A stretch of 64,000 bases of DNA from Labia minor (GCA_963082975.1 OY720350.1:47570734-47634733); one strand, 5' to 3'; positions 9,834 through 22,691 are shown, counted from the first letter of the stretch. Numbers and translations are program-made. The notes: generated from the sequence alone by a model not told the origin.

Positions 9834-10447
9834 ACCGACCGACGATAGTAAGGGAGGTATTGTTTTCACACCAAATTTCACATGTGGAGATTTTTACATA
9901 TCTCCACGAATCATGCATTTTCTTAACAGAAAAAAGTATTTTTAGCATGATGTCTGTCCGTCCGTCCGTATAGATGTGTACAGCCTGAACGGCTGAACGG
10001 ATTTTGATGAAATTTGGTATATTTACTTAATGCATCAGTGGGATGAATTGATCAACTTTTGGTGCCAATCCGGAAACCGGAAGTGGTAGTATTAGCGACC
10101 GACGATAGAAAGGGAAGGGTTATTTTCACACCAAATTTCACATGAGGAGATTTTTTACATATCATCTCGAATCATGCACTTTGCATTGGTTTTATACTCG
10201 AGAACAATCATCTTTATTAGTTTTTTTCTTAATTTAAAATTATATGACGTCATCCAGCAATTCATGGCGTCACAGCCTGGTCTTATATATTATAAATAAA
10301 ATAAAATTAAAAATATTTATGTTATATCCATATCTGTTTTTTATTACATTAATAGATATATTAAAATTATTTGAAATTGTTTCTGTAGCTGGAAATTAAT
10401 TTATTTCAAACCGTCGGTCGATTCGGACCTGGCCACAGGTCAACTTA
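9834..10447 (+). mobile_element. Family A HINE-like repeat, full length (A3)
   Basis: Forward copy with 5' ACCGACCGACGATAG, a short CCGT array near 9955-9970, ATGAAATTTGGTATA, AACCGGAAGTGG near 10075, TGACGTCA at 10245-10252 with a degenerate TGGCGTCA at 10265-10272, CGTCGGTCG, and the intact hairpin GACCTG-GCCA-CAGGTC followed by AACTTA and T. It ends about 700 bp before the chitin-binding gene start codon. Confidence 0.75.
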
Positions 10448-11146
10448 TTTACTTAACATTTAACCTACCATTGACTTGCTTATATTTATTATTTACATTA
10501 ATAATACTTCCCTTAATTTTAAATTTTTGATTAAAAATAATGAAAGCATGATTTTTTAGTATTTTAAGTATATGTTAACCTCTACCCTCTTCCAAAATGA
10601 GCCGAATCAATTAGATAAGTCAATTAAGCATACTATATATTAGATATTAATGTATTTTTTAAGTGATAATATTTCTAGTTTGATATATACAAGAGAGAAA
10701 GAGAAAGGGAAAGTGTAATTCTATATAAAAGTAAATGGTGTTATGTCACTTTAAGAAAGAGGGTCACTTTAACAAGTGTATGTATTTACAAAAAAATAAA
10801 AAAAAAAATAAAAGAAAAAGGATTAAATTTCAATCAAATAACTGTTTTGACCTTTAACTAATTTTTTTTCTTTATTATATGTAAATGAAATGTTTATCTT
10901 TTTGAAAATGAAAATATAAATATTCAAGATATGATCGTTTTGGATAGAAAAATTGTTTTCTTTCCGGTTTCCTGTAATTAGTTAAATCACAAGTGAAGGA
11001 GAAAGACCTTGAGGTAGGGGGAATATGGGACTTTTTGGAATTGAGATACGAATACATGTGCTCTATTGAAAGGGAAAGTGGCCCATGCAAAGGTGCCAGT
11101 GGCCAGTCGGTTACTTCAGTCTGTAGATTTCAACTCAAGACAAGAC

Positions 11147-14100
11147 ATGCGAGTGTTAACTATACTTGTGGTGATTGCAGCATCCGCGGTCCTCGCGCTT
11201 GCCCAGTCAGGGCGGGACAAGGTAATATTCTTTTCCTTTCATATATATATATTAATAAAATATTAAATTGTTTTATTACTTATTATTTAATACAATTTAT
11301 TTATTACATTAATATAATATACTCTTCTATTCTTAAAATGAAAAGGTCTGGATTAAACATAGAAAGTATCAAATAGTACAATATAGATTATTTAAATTTA
11401 AAAATAATACGAAAAAAATATAGATATATTTTGTATAAAGGATTATTCAGTCAATTTTATAAATAATAATCCTGTTAAAGAAGAGTTAGTCTTTTTAAAC
11501 TTCTCCCTCCTTATCATCTTAAATATCGATTGAAAAAATAATTATATTATATTTATGTTTATATTCTATAGGGATAAATAGGGAAAAAAATAGATAAATA
11601 ATATCTTGAAAAACAAAATATTACCAAGGTGAATTTATTTGATAAATACCTATTGTCATTGAATGAAAATATAAGCAAGATATTATGATCTTTTTTAGAT
11701 TGTATATCCAATATCATTTCCATATTTTAAATATGAAAATAAACATACAAATTCAAAATAATATCAACTGTACTATAAATACGATCCTTTAAGAGTGGGA
11801 GGGGCCTCATTAACAAGTGAAAAATTGAAATCCGTCGGAGATCAAAGTATATTTTAAAAAATCATCTTTATTCTTATAAGAAATTTATTTGTATTTACAT
11901 GTTAAATAAATACTTTAGAAAAAATGAGAATTTATTTATGGGATGTAAAATATATTAATTAATTAATATAATTAAAATTAAATTATTTAATTTAAAGATA
12001 GACACAAAAGTATAATAATTTATATAGAATATACACAAACTAATAACAAATTCTAAGTTAAAAGTTTAGTTGATTGAAAGTTTATTAAAAAAAAATTCAC
12101 TTTCGCTTTAATAATTATTTTAGATTTAATTAATTAATGATATATAATTGGATATTATCTTTATCCCTGTATCTAAGTATCAGAGAACCTAATACTATGA
12201 AGTTTGGATTTAAATTTATTAAATTGGAAATCTTTAACTTTGTATTTGTTTTTATGAAAGTCGTTTAACTGCTTTCTAAGAAGTTTTTATTGTATAAGTA
12301 ATAAATTTGTGTATTAAATGTTGATTAGTAAAGAAAAATATAGTCGATTTTAGAAAATATATTATATTGTAGGCTTTTCTTAGGCTTTTGTTCTTTGAAT
12401 TACTCTTTATGAAGATGTTAAAAGTTAAAACAAACCTGCCAACGAATTCACAAATAAAAAAATGATACACGAATATTTTTTTTTTTTTACATATTGAAAT
12501 GTTGAAGTATTTGAGCAATTATTAGTATTATTAATGTAAAACAATATATAAAAGCCAAATATAAAGAAAAATTAATTTCCCAATAAAATTTGTAATATGA
12601 GATTTAAAAATACATATTAATATATAAAATTACTTATAATAATAGTAATATATAATATAATATAATATAATAATAGTGTATAATAGTTGCTCCAATTTTT
12701 AAGAAGTTGAACATTTTTAATAAATTAATTGAAAAATTAACTAGTATACTAAAAACTCCTTTAATTTATCATTATTAATCATTCAATTAAAAGAAAAATA
12801 GTTTTAAAATAAAATTACCTGATTAAAAAGAAATATTTATTTCTTTAATTCTAAAATATATTCAAAATTTTATTTAAACAGTTTTAGTATAAATTTTAGT
12901 TATTAAATATCAGTGCTAATCATTAATACCTTACATTTCAGTTTTAGTATTTCTTTATATTTAATTAAAATTAGCAAAATACCAAACCAACATATAATTT
13001 TTCGATCTATTATTACGATTATTTAATAGGGTAATTTAGTTGATACATTTATATAGAAAAATAGATAAAATAAATGTTAATTTCAGAACTTTCTAAATTC
13101 TAGAACTGTTTGTCGGCAAATATTAAAATGACAAATATTTATAAACGCTATGTATAACGTAACTAATCTAATTTGAATATTATTATTCAATATGACGAAA
13201 GATAATTTTTTTCAATTTGAATTATTAACGATTTTATATCAAATTGTATTTGCTAAATATTATAAATTTGTAATAATAATTTGTATATTAGAAAATAAAA
13301 TAATATAGAAAGAATAAAAAGAAATAATATTTAATTTATAATTATATTTTGAATGTTTAGATCAGAGGTGGCCAACCCAAATGATCTTGCGGGCCACTTT
13401 GGAAATGAATCATAACTTCGCGGGCCGCATATAAAATTATACATACCCATATTAGATTTAGACCCATTATAGATATTGTTTGGTGTGACAAATTGAAAAA
13501 TAATGAATTTTTATTATGTTTACTATTATTTTTACATATAAACATATATAATATAATACTAAAAATAAAAAAAGAAACAACGAAATAAAAAAAAAATGAA
13601 ATCATATTTATTTCACTAATGCGATATTTTTTTCATGAGGGTGCAGAATATAAAAGTGTGATGAATCTCACGGGCCGCAAAAATGTTTACGACGGGCCAC
13701 ATGCGGCCCGATACCGAAATCTTTGTTTGTTAACTGAAATAGTCGTAATAAATATAAAATACAAGTGTTCATACTTACATTTGTATTTGGTTATAATTTT
13801 TTTTTTCTCCTTTTATTTTTTGAGTTTTCTTTACAGTGAACTCTGGAAGACTGCAGTTGCCGTTACCAGTGGCGCAACCAGGGGGGGGTTTTGGGGGTTA
13901 AAACCCCTCCCAGGAGAGAAAAAAAATAATAATTGCTGTATATTCAGTGGCGCAACCAGGGGGGGTTTTGGGGGTTAAAACCCCCAGGAGAGAAAAAAAA
14001 AAATTGCTGTATATTATGTTTTCAAATAGAAAAGAAAAAAAATTCTTAAAATATAACTTAGTGTATAATAAAAAAGTTTTTTTTTATTAATACATGTGGA

Positions 14101-17100
14101 AATTGATACCGAGGTCAAGGGATGTTTCGAGCTCCTCACTCCACTTCCTTATCCCTGGTTGTAAAATTTAACAGAGGGATAGCGGAAACGCAGGCCCTCA
14201 CCCCCACAGGGCCTTTGGTGACGTCCAGGAGAAAGTCTCCCCCCTTCTCCACCACAACGGGTAGGGCATTTATAAATAAACCATTTTATAGAAATTCGCA
14301 AACAAGAAGTTGCTCTATCGAGAACATTTACCCTAGACACCAATTCAACCCCTTCCACATTGCTACATACATTAATTGCTAATTTCATAAAGATTATGAA
14401 GCGAAGACTAATTTCAGATTTTTTTCAAAATAAGAAAAACTAGAAAGGTAAGATTTAAATTTTTTTTTTAAATTAGTGAATTAATTCTTAAATACTTTTC
14501 CATTTAAGAATTAGATAGTGAAGCTGGACCTTCAGAAACAACAGATTGTGTTAATAGCAATAGCGAAGAAGACAATAAAGAAATAGTTGATTTCACAACT
14601 GAAAAGGTTAATTTTTTTTATTTGTTTATATATATTAACCCATTTGTAGAGCCAGCGTTCCCAAATGGGAACATTTATTTTTATACACCAAAAACCCTTT
14701 CAAAAATATTTTTTTCTATATTTATCTACATGATATCTGGTCACCAATGGGTTAAAATCGAATTTCATTTTTTCACGTAGCCAGGGAAGAGGCAGGGGGG
14801 GGGATTCGGGGGAGCTTCAGTTCCCACACATAAAATCTATTTTTTTCTAAATTTTCTTAAGTTTAATTTTTTCAAATTATCCTACCACTACGGGCGGACG
14901 AAAAGCTTTCGACATCTTAAAGTAGTTTATTATAAATAACTCCTTTATTATTAAGTTTAGGTAAAAATGAATATAATGAAACTTTTAGTAAATGCGATTT
15001 CCTATAAATTTAATACGATAGTATGATAATTCTCATAAAAATCGGAATTTATAAAGAAATTTAATAAAATGTGTTTTGACACCTCTTTAAACTAGCATTA
15101 CTTATGGTCCCATCTTGTCCAAAAACAATCCAATCCCCGCCCATCATTCCAAAAAAAAACATCTAAATATCAAATCCCAAGATAATATCTCATTTCGTTT
15201 AGACTTAATTTTGGTAACGAACGGCCGGCCGGATCAAAATTTTTTTTTGCAAGTTTGGATTCAGAACCGTCTGAAAAGTGGAAATCTCGAAGAATCTCGG
15301 AGCAAAAATTTTCCGATCATCGTAAAAGCTATCCTTATTTCATGAGGAAAGCTAAAATGGTTTACTTATAGCTGGAAAAAAATATTTTCTTTCTAAAACT
15401 GTGAATACGAGTAAATAAAATACAAAATTTGCCAGATTTTGTAAAATCAGTGTTTCATTTACAAAACTTTTTTAAATATTTAATATAAAAAAAAAAATTT
15501 TAATGAAAATTTGTCTTTGAGTGAGCCCGGGGGGGGGGGGGCATAGGAAGGTGGAGCGGCTAGTCAAAACCCCCCCCAGGAGCAAATTCTGGTTGCGCCA
15601 CTGGCCGTTACCAAATTATTTTGTATTTAACTTTTTCTTGTATATATATATATATAGTTATATATCTGCACGTCTAATAGAAATTGGCATAACTTATAAT
15701 TGTCAATCAACTTATTGACTTAAAATTCGATCTCACAAGGCTGGGTCTGTTTTAATTCCCATACCTGACCCCTTGATAAGGATCCTATATGAAATGGTTC
15801 TTGAACAGGTAACAATAACAAAATATGTACACTATTGTACTTGACCATTTGGAAAGTTAGTAATTCTCCTTATACCCTTGTAACTAACCCCTCTCCATCA
15901 TCTACCCCTATAAGCTGTCGTTGAGAGAGAGTAAGGTAAAGACATAATTATATTTTTGATAAATAAATAAATATTATTATTTATTTATTCAATATATATA
16001 TATACATACATTCTGTATGTTATTTCAGTCCATCTTTTTGGGTGATGATAAAATAGCAAAAACATCCAAATCACAGACTCAGAGTATCAGTTTTCCATCT
16101 TTTTAGATATATACAGTAAAGAAAAACCAAAATACAAAAAAAAAAAACAAAGAAAAAAAAGAAAAAGGAATAACTAATCGTTACTTCTCTAATATGATAT
16201 ATTTTACAGTATTTTTTTTATTTTTGAATTAAATTTATTTTATTTTTTTGCAAAAACAACATTTATTTAACTTTTTCGTAAAATTTTTACAATTTCCACC
16301 TTAAATTTAGTATTTTTTTAAATTTCCCGTTTCCCGGGAACTAAAATAATCCGGGAAAAATTACCCTCGAATCCCAATTAATGGATTTTCATGGAAATTC
16401 ACTTTTTTCCATTTTCTTCTCAAATCACAAGGCAGTCTGCTATCAATGGATGTCAAACAAAAATTAAAAAACCCAGGTGGTTCAAATTTACACAGGAGTC
16501 AGCTGATAGTTGCCTGCTGATAGAAGTAGTATTGCCATTTCATTTAAGAGATAGGAATTTTTAAAAGTCATTGTCTTATTGAACTGCCCTCGTAAGTATT
16601 TGCTCTTTCTATATTAAATATTTAATGACAGGATTTAAACTTGAATTCAGTTAATCATAAATAGTAAATAATAGATAAAAGAGATGTCATTGGAATGGAA
16701 AAATAAATTCTTTTAGTATCCATACCGGCTGAGGCGGATTAAACGCAGGGCGGACCGGGCAGCCGCCCGGGGCCCACCAGCCCGAGGGGCCCACCGAAAC
16801 CTAAATAAAAATATTTCCTTAAAAAAAATTTAAAAAAAACTGTTGAGTTTATGGATAATCGGAGTTTAAATAAAACAAGTTATCTTTATTGAACAACAGA
16901 TATTTATTCGGTCGTGTTTGAACCCCGACTAACTTAAGAAAAAATAATCAATTTTGGGTCTCGGCGACCACAGTAAAAATTATGTATTTTTTTCCTAAGT
17001 ACTATATATGTAGTATAAAACAGCCTAAATTATAATATAAACAAAATTTGTCTTTCAATTATAATTGTAAATAACAGAGGGCCCATTTCAATTTTACCGT

Positions 17101-20100
17101 CCGGGGCCCCCAATCAACTTAATCCGCCACTGCATACCGGTTAGGGTTTAATAAGATATTAAAGAAAAATACAAAACCTAATACGAATCAAAATTAAAGA
17201 TAAAAAAAATAATTTAATAATTTCAATAATTTTTAAATTCTATGAAGGAAAAATATTAATAGAAGAATATGATTTATTCTAAGATATTTAATTTATGGTT
17301 AAAATATTTTAAAGAAAAGTCGTGACCATAGGATGAGGTGCAAGAAAAGCTCAAGGCAGTGATTACATTTTCTATTTGCTACTGTTTTTTCTTTAAAAAC
17401 AGATTCCATAAGAAAAATTTAAGTATTATGTAAAAAAATATCTTATAGTTAAATTTAATTTCCATTTAACACATGACAACATTGAATGTGTAGAAAGTTT
17501 AGGATTAATACGGATTATATTGAGTGTTGCATGAAATGAGAGATAAAAGAAGAGGAATTAAATTCATTTATTATTATTACAAAAAAACACCATCACCATA
17601 CCTCAGAGTTGTTTCAAATAAGACATATAATATAATTAATTTTAATGATTAAAAGAAATAATGATTTAATTATAAAAATAAATATTTGGTTGAATATCAT
17701 TGTGATCATAAATTTTTATTATTATTATAGTTTTTTAAGTAAAATTAAATTTAATTTAAAATTAAAATTAAATTTATAAAACTATGTATATTTATTATCT
17801 TGACATTTATATATTAAATGAGTGGTGGTATCCATAATATACGAATTTATAGGAAATATATTTAGGAAAAATGAAATTCTTCAAAATATTTATGGGCCAA
17901 AAGTAAACAAAATTTCAGAAAAATAAAGATTTCATAACAAGAAATTTCTTGACCTCTATACCTCGCTAAATTTAATCTCATAAGGATTATAAAATTAAGA
18001 TAATTACTCCCATAAGTCTTTACACTTTTGAGTTTTACTATAAAATTAAGATAATTACTCCCATAAGTCTTTACACTTTTGAGTTTTACTCTCGGTTTTC
18101 CTAAAAACAAACTTTCGCTATCTTTCTTCATCCCGTTAATCGTAATCTCTTTGATTTATAAATATTTGAGTTATAAAATTCAATTCAATTTCATGAGATT
18201 AAGTAAAAGTGCACAAAACCCTCACCGTCAAAGGAAGAACGTGTTACCCCTGCTCTGATTATCATTTGTTATCAAAATGGCCAATTCTTGAATAAGAAAT
18301 AACTTTAATCCTCACTATGCCGACGGGTTCAAAAATGTTAGTTAACAAAATTTTACAGAAACTAAATAGTTCTAGTAAACAAATGCTTTATCTTAATTTC
18401 ATTCCTTTAATCCAGTGGTTCCCAAACTTATTTGGTTTGGCGCCCCCTATACAAGAAAAAAATATTACTCAGCGCCCCCTAGAAATTATTTTTTTTTTAA
18501 ATTTCAATTGCAATTAAAAATAAAGAAATAATTATATATTCATGTTATTTTTTATCGTAAAATGTAACAAATAAAGGTGTACATTAGAAACATTGTTGTT
18601 TGAAATTATGAAACTAATTATTAAACTCAGAATAATACAAATTTTCTCAAATACCCCTGTGGCCATCACAGCCCCCCTAGATCTCTGCAGCACCCACTTT
18701 GGGAATCAGTGATTTAATCCAATTTCTTCTTGGTGTTTGCAGTGGCGTACCTAGGGGGTGGCGGTGGGTGCGGTCCGCACCGGGCGGCACTTATCTTGGG
18801 GCGGCATTTTTTATATTTAGTTATAGTTATAAAAAGCAACTTATTTATTTTTTTTCTTTCTTGAATAATAAATGATTATTATGATTATTATAAGATTACT
18901 ATTTGATTTATATAAATTATGATTAACTATAAGATTTCGAATATTATTCCTCGGTGTATGTAAATGCATTTTAGTGTAAATTTTGAATTCTAATTCCAAG
19001 AACAGGATAATAATTTTATTGTATTGTATTCATTAAAATTCGTTGAATTCGTTAACGCATCTTTACGATTTTGTTCGGCAATTTTTCCTAACTAAAATTT
19101 TTTAATATCAGTTTATAAATGTCATTTCTTTTGAAAAGTTTATATGATTACTTTGAAGTGATATACCAATATTTTTCTTTTGAAAAGCAGGGCCGGCGGA
19201 AGGCGGTCTGGTAGGTTTAAAATTTACTCTATGTATTAATTAATATTGATTAAATAACTTAATAATTTATATATGTGTATTAATTTATAAAAACCACTAT
19301 TTGATTAACTTATAATAGAAAGGGCGGCAAACTGGAGATCGCCCCGGGCGGCAAAAGTTCTAGGTACACCACTGGGTGTTTGGATTTTTTCCGCCAGTTC
19401 ATTTATTTGATGAGTATTTCAAGGTTACAGGTTAACGCATGCGCCAAAAGAGACATTTTATATGTGAAATAGTGGCATCTTAATAAATTTTGTATTGCCA
19501 TGATTTTCTAAACAAGCTTCCAGCTTTTTATATATATGTATAATATATATTAAAAATTATTTATTTATTTATTTATTTCACTTTTTTAAAATAAGTAGTA
19601 ACATAGTAAAAACATAGTAAATTATTTTTTTTTAGGAAAAAATAATCAATGTATTAATGAAAATTTGGAATTGTCTTTCCATTAGAGGCAGCTTGGCGGT
19701 TTAATCTACAAACCTTTACATGATAAATCAGAACAGGATTTGAGCAAAGTACCTGGTGTCCCTGGACATGATTATCCCGTGTTCCATTCAGTTCCCCCAA
19801 CCAGCTTTAGCTGTGCCCATGTTCCAGCTCTTCCCGGAATGTATGCTGATGTAGAAACAGGATGTCAGGTGAGTGAAGATACATTAGAAACAATAGAAAC
19901 AATATTGTTTTACAAATTATATAATAATTCATCAGATCAGATTATATACAAGATCCAAATAAATGTCTATTGAATAAAAATACCTTTAAATTAAAAAAAT
20001 AAATTTTATTTTTTAAGAAATAATGAATATTATTATGCAACTATTTTATAAAAAATTGGATATTTATTTGTTTTTTCTTGCTTTTGCTTTATATATAATA

Positions 20101-22345
20101 TGCTTTAAATGTGATTGTAAATTTTTCAAGTTTATTCAATTATAGATTTAGATTGGATTGTCTATTACAACATATAAAGGGTGTGTCATAATTTTGCAAT
20201 CATTTAGTTCTAGATTAGAGTAAATTAGAGCGCAAATTTATATATAACATAACTCAATATTCTATTATTTATTACCTATGCTATATAATATATATATATA
20301 TATATTAATGATCCAAATTTTAGAATTATTCCATAATGAATACAGTATATCCAGAAATTGATTCATTTAATTTAAAGTCTTATCTTTTTTTTTCTTATTA
20401 TTACAATTGTATTGACCTAGTTAATCATTTTTAAAGACATACGTTAAAATTTAAATTAATTATTTAAATTTTTTTTTAGGCGTATCGAGTTTGTCATGAT
20501 GGGCGTCACGGAGAACAGGGTGCCAGTTTCCTTTGCACCAATGGAACCATCTTTAATCAAAAAGAATTTGCTTGTGATTGGTGGTATAATGTAGATTGTA
20601 GACAAGCACCACAATACTATAAGTAATTAAAAATAATTTTTTAATTAACATTTAATATAGGTTAACCAGGGGGGAGGTTTAGGGTTTTAACCCCCCCCCC
20701 CCCCCCTAGAAGAGAAAAAAAATTCAAATTGCTATATATTACAAATAGAAAAGAAAAAATATAATCCTTTTTATTTGAAAAAAAAAATTTTAAAGTATAA
20801 CTTAGTGTATAAAAAATAAGTTTATTTTATTTATTTTTTTTATTCATAAAAATTATGAAGCGAAGACTAATTTTTTCAAAATATCCTGACACTACGGGCG
20901 GACGAAAAGCTTTCGAAATCTTAAAGTAGTTTTTTTTATAAATAACTCCTTTATTATTAAGTTTAGGTAAAAATGAATATAATGAAACTTTTAGTAAATT
21001 CGATTTCCTATAAATTTAATACGATAGTATGATAATTCTCATAAAAATCGGTATTTATTGAGAAAATCAATAAAATGTGCTTTGACACTTCTTTAAACTA
21101 TCCTTACTTATGGTCCGATTTTGTCCAAAAAATAATCCAATCCCAGTCCATTATTCCCAAAAAAAACATTTAAATATCAAATTTCAAGACAATATCTCAT
21201 TTTGTTTAGACGTAATCTCGGTAACGAACGGCCGGCCAGCCGGTTCAAAAAATTTTTTTTTGCAGTTTTGGATTGAGAACCGGCTGAAAAGAGTGGAGAT
21301 CTCAAAAAATCTCTGAGCAAAAATTTTTCCAAAATTTTCCGACCATCGTAAAGCTATCCTCATTCCATGAGGAAAGCTAAAATGATTTACTTGTAGCTGA
21401 AAAAAAATATTTTCTTTCTAAAACTGTGAATATGAGTAAATAAAATACAAAATTAAGTTTTTTGCCAGAGAGTGTTTCATTTACAAAACTTTTTTAAATA
21501 TTTAATTTAAATAGTTCCCATAGTTTTGAAAGGGGCAGAAATTGTTTGTTATTCAACTTTTAACATTTCTGTCATTTGCTTTTGTGTCAAAGTATTATTC
21601 ATCCAATATTGCTTGCAATTCAACGTTTTTATACTTTTATGGTGATATTCCGTGTACTTCAATTCTCACATCAAAATCATTATTTCTGAACCGTTGAAAC
21701 CGTCTTTTGCATGTTGCTTCTGATAGAGTATGATCACCATATGTTTCAACAAGCATTCTATGTGACTCGCAGCATTTTTCTTCATAAGAAAACAAAAATT
21801 TAGTGCTATTTGAAAATCATCACATTCTAGTACAAAATTCGACATTTTTAACAGGATAAAAAAATATCTTGTGTGTTCAATGAATTGATGTATATTAGAT
21901 ATGTTAGACAGGTGTCATATCAACCAAACAAAAAAAAATTAAGGTTTGTTCACAACAAATGTTTCTTATCGGTGCTGTCCAAATTAGGTCCAAAGGCAAA
22001 AAACGGTTTTTTGTCAAAGCACATGGGTAAATAAACTTGATCTTTTGACGATCTTCCACTGCTTTCTTTAAAAAAGGGCTCAAGGCCTTTCCAATTCCAA
22101 TGAAAATATTAATGAATGAATAAGTTTCATTAAGAAATAATATTATTTTTATTTTTAGCTTAAACTTGGATCCAACTAAGAATCCATATGCGCCTAAGCC
22201 TCCTAAACCCGAAGAACATAAAGAACCCTGGCAAGAACATGAAGAAGCTGAATATTTGAAGCACCAATTATACGAACTGTATTTACAACAATATCGTCAA
22301 CAACAGCATGATGCTCATCCACCTCCTCAAACACAACATTATTAA
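11147..22345 (+). CDS. Secreted chitin-binding protein, one peritrophin-A domain (CPAP1-like)
   Basis: Four coding exons: 11147-11221, 19686-19868, 20480-20622, 22159-22345; 195 residues, all GT-AG. Residues 1-20 form a signal peptide (MRVLTILVVIAASAVLALAQ), followed by a dibasic KR at the exon 1/2 junction. One type-2 chitin-binding domain spans cysteines 68, 85, 91, 105, 118 and 126 (spacing 16-5-13-12-7), including TNGTIFNQKEFACDWWYNV. The C-terminal tail is rich in P, E and Q. A single domain with long flanks fits the cuticular CPAP1 group, which binds chitin in cuticle or the lining of epithelia. An initiator-like TCAGT lies at 11116-11120 and a polyadenylation signal at 22454-22459. Intron 1 is 8.5 kb and full of transposons. 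Expression timing cannot be inferred. Confidence 0.9.
13365..13705. mobile_element. Partial hAT-like non-autonomous element
   Basis: Starts AGAGGTGGCCAACCCAAATG and has repeated GCGGGCC(A/G)C words at both sides (13390, 13430, 13670-13710), like hAT MITEs whose termini read CAGTGGTGGCCAACC. I could not find a matching right terminus or target duplication, so it is either truncated or mutated. Confidence 0.35.
13867..15603 (+). mobile_element. hAT element, internally deleted, 8-bp target duplication
   Basis: Termini CAGTGGCGCAACCAG and CTGGTTGCGCCACTG are perfect 15-bp inverted repeats, flanked by GCCGTTAC at 13859-13866 and 15604-15611. Inside, ATG at 14396 opens MKRRLISDFFQNKKN, then a stop, and at about 14516 an acidic stretch reading DSEAGPSETTDCVNSNSEED follows. 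This resembles the N-terminus of hAT transposases with a TTF/ZMYM-type start. The catalytic part is absent, so the copy is non-autonomous. The left 80 bp are duplicated in tandem (second CAGTGGCGCAACCAGG at 13948). A run of 13 G is at 15529-15541. Confidence 0.85.
16729..17132. mobile_element. hAT-type MITE, 404 bp, 8-bp target duplication
   Basis: Right terminus TTAATCCGCCACTG; left terminus CTGAGGCGGATTAA, three mismatches from its inverted partner. Flanked by CATACCGG at 16721-16728 and 17133-17140. Both ends are GC-rich (GCCCGGGGCCC near 16775, CCGGGGCCCCC near 17101). No coding sequence. Confidence 0.8.
17989..18090. repeat. Perfect tandem duplication of 51 bp
   Basis: Two identical adjacent 51-bp units, 17989-18039 and 18040-18090. 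The unit length is a multiple of three, so a reverse-strand frame of 89 codons (18131-17862) stays open through it and repeats a 17-residue segment (VKLKSVKTYGSNYLNFI). That frame resembles no protein I know and may be chance. Confidence 0.85.
18414..18712. mobile_element. hAT-type MITE, about 300 bp, 8-bp target duplication
   Basis: Left end AGTGGTTCCCAAACTT, right end TTTGGGAATCAGTGA. Flanks TTTAATCC at 18406-18413 and 18713-18720 are identical. TTCCCAAA inverted ends are typical of several arthropod and vertebrate hAT MITEs. If the terminus is taken to start CAGTGG, the duplications become CTTTAATC and ATTTAATC with one mismatch. Non-coding. Confidence 0.7.
18740..19374. mobile_element. 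hAT-type MITE, 635 bp, 8-bp target duplication
   Basis: Termini CAGTGGCGTACCTAG and CTAGGTACACCACTG (14 of 15 match as inverted repeat), flanked by GGTGTTTG at 18732-18739 and 19375-19382. Subterminal regions are GC-rich with GGGCGGCA words on both sides. Non-coding, and only 27 bp from the MITE at 18414-18712. Confidence 0.85.
20660..21505 (+). mobile_element. Partial relative of the 13867-15603 hAT element
   Basis: Intron 3 of the chitin-binding gene holds a diverged copy. Shared phrases include AACCAGGGGGGAGGTTTAGG, CACTACGGGCGGACGAAAAG at about 20890, ACGAACGGCCGGCC near 21224 and TGTTTCATTTACAAAAC near 21473. The internal region carrying the transposase start is shortened. The outermost terminal bases are lost on both sides, and no target duplication is seen. 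A run of about 16 C lies at 20691-20706. Confidence 0.65.
21510..21848 (-). pseudogene. Mariner transposase N-terminal remnant
   Basis: Reverse strand from 21845 reads MSNFVLECDDFQIALNFCF, then KKNAA, and after frameshifts YGDHTLSEATCKRRFQRFRN, NDFDVR, and later QKQMTEML. This matches the helix-turn-helix region of cecropia-type mariner transposases. There are several frame changes and stops, and the DDD catalytic part is missing. It lies in intron 3 of the chitin-binding gene, about 310 bp before exon 4. Confidence 0.7.
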
Positions 22346-22691
22346 TTCTTCTTAATTTATTTTTGTTATCTATTCTACTTATTTATTTTCTTCGAAATGT
22401 ATATTTGAAATATAAATTTAATATTTGAAAATGTGTACAGATTGGAAATGGATAATAAATAAAAATATATCCGCTGATTTGTATTATTATTCATTCCTAT
22501 TAATAGTTTTTTAATTAAAATATCTATGAATGTATTAAAAGAATAATAAGAGATATTAACTTTTGCAAAATAATTACATGATTAACTTAATTAGAGTGGT
22601 TAATTACACCATTAAATCATTGTTTTTTTTTAATTATATACTATTTTGAAATAATTAACTAATTTCATAATATAAAATGTGTAAGTTTAAT

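Noticed and set aside
14122..14388. Overlapping frames on both strands inside the hAT element
   Set aside because: They overlap the less AT-rich leader of the element and do not match transposase; the recognisable transposase start is at 14396.
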